64,000 nt of DNA from JAEUPI01 sp963814435 (lineage in GTDB: Bacteria; Pseudomonadota; Gammaproteobacteria; Burkholderiales; Burkholderiaceae_C), in assembly GCA_963814435.1 (NCBI GenBank), contig CAWFCV010000035.1:62001-126000 (forward strand), written 5' to 3'. The position numbers were made by a program, and so were the translations under genes. The notes beneath the pieces were generated by a model. It was not told the DNA's origin. It did not search any database and saw only the letters and a program-made list of their open reading frames with translations. The stretch's first letter is position 1; each line of letters opens with the position of its first letter. Shown one piece after another: positions 63,657-64,000 of the stretch.

Positions 63657-64000
63657 ATGCATCGCATCCAACGCGCCGCGACGGCGCTCGTCATCGCGCT
63701 GGCGGCCGTGCTGCCGGCCGCCGCGCAGGCACCGGCGAAGAAGCTGGTGCGCATCCACACCGCCGGCCCGGCCGACCTGGGCGTCGACAACACGATGATG
63801 GCGCACCAGTTCATGACCTACGTGAACGCCAACTCGGACAGCGTCGAGGTCAAGATGTTCCCGGCCAGCGCGCTCGGCCAGTCGCGCGAGGTGATCGAGG
63901 CCATGCGGCTGGGCGCGCGGCGCCAGCAGGCACCACCGGCGGCCCGGCCGAGTACGCCAACTTCGTCAAGCGCATCGGCGTGCTCGGCCTGCCCTTCATG
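63657..64000 (+). CDS. TRAP transporter substrate-binding protein (DctP), cut by the window end
   Basis: ATG 63657 follows CAGGAGACA. A signal peptide ends VLPAAAQA; the mature start is KLVRIHTAGPADLGVDNTMMAHQF, followed by the DctP block VEVKMFPASALGQSREVIEAM. Near 63918 the frame slips by a base, after which TTGGPAEYANFVKRIGVLGLPF continues in the correct style. It starts a further TRAP locus running past the window. Confidence 0.85.
   Translation, partial: MHRIQRAATALVIALAAVLPAAAQAPAKKLVRIHTAGPADLGVDNTMMAHQFMTYVNANSDSVEVKMFPASALGQSREVIEAMRLGARRQQAPPAARPSTPTSSSASACSACPS

Overview
The window is about 70% GC and reads as a chromosomal segment of a betaproteobacterium of the order Burkholderiales, close to the Rubrivivax/Leptothrix/Methylibium group. 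The support is indirect: a leucine-degradation operon of that type, a wealth of TRAP transporters, an ActP/DUF485/CBS acetate cluster, GC-rich intergenic repeats placed after stop codons, and frequent GTG starts with overlapping stop/start codons. No rRNA, tRNA, CRISPR array, insertion sequence or phage gene was recognised. The genus is an inference.

Layout. 1-8.2 kb: distal part of the leucine/isovalerate operon (liuB partial, DinB-like, liuC, DUF4126, liuD, liuE) followed by YbaK, DUF1289 and a DsbA-fold isomerase. 8.2-12.6 kb: envelope modification unit, with PAP2 phosphatase and EptA-type phosphoethanolamine transferase on the minus strand divergent from an OmpR/QseC-type two-component pair. 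12.7-16.4 kb: DUF485, ActP acetate symporter and a CBS/DUF294 nucleotidyltransferase-like protein. 16.4-23 kb: L,D-transpeptidase, alternative oxidase, acyl-CoA ligase, a Sel1-repeat protein and an exported protein of unknown function. 23.2-25.5 kb: TRAP permease pair without a binding protein. 26.4-33.1 kb: S9 peptidase and a minus-strand livJHMGF-type ABC operon. 33.3-38.9 kb: Na+/solute symporter-histidine kinase (CrbS/CbrA-like), a receiver-only regulator, and a membrane sensor fused to a DnaQ exonuclease. 39-41.7 kb: NfeD protease, slipin and a universal stress protein behind an FNR/DNR-type box. 41.8-50.4 kb: MFS exporter, TetR regulator, and a TRAP plus shikimate dehydrogenase, HPPD-like, dehydroshikimate dehydratase and AroQ operon, which looks like quinate/shikimate catabolism. 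50.4-58.3 kb: lone receiver, a second TRAP operon (minus), an AhpD-like protein, a LysE exporter and a TAXI TRAP system. 58.3-60.1 kb: HipBA toxin-antitoxin. 60.1-64 kb: SDR, lipoprotein, BKACE enzyme, PlsC-like acyltransferase and the start of another TRAP binding protein.

How they work together: the window is dominated by uptake and oxidation of organic acids, amino acids and aromatic precursors (five TRAP loci, one branched-chain amino-acid type ABC transporter, acetate uptake with its sensor, leucine and shikimate/quinate routes), with envelope and stress functions interspersed.

Sequence quality: the first 30 kb have intact genes, but from about 30.5 kb on, and densely from 46.9 to 64 kb, genes carry many single-base frame breaks while family motifs persist on both sides. 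Most look like uncorrected assembly indels rather than real pseudogenes. Coordinates of those genes are outer limits.
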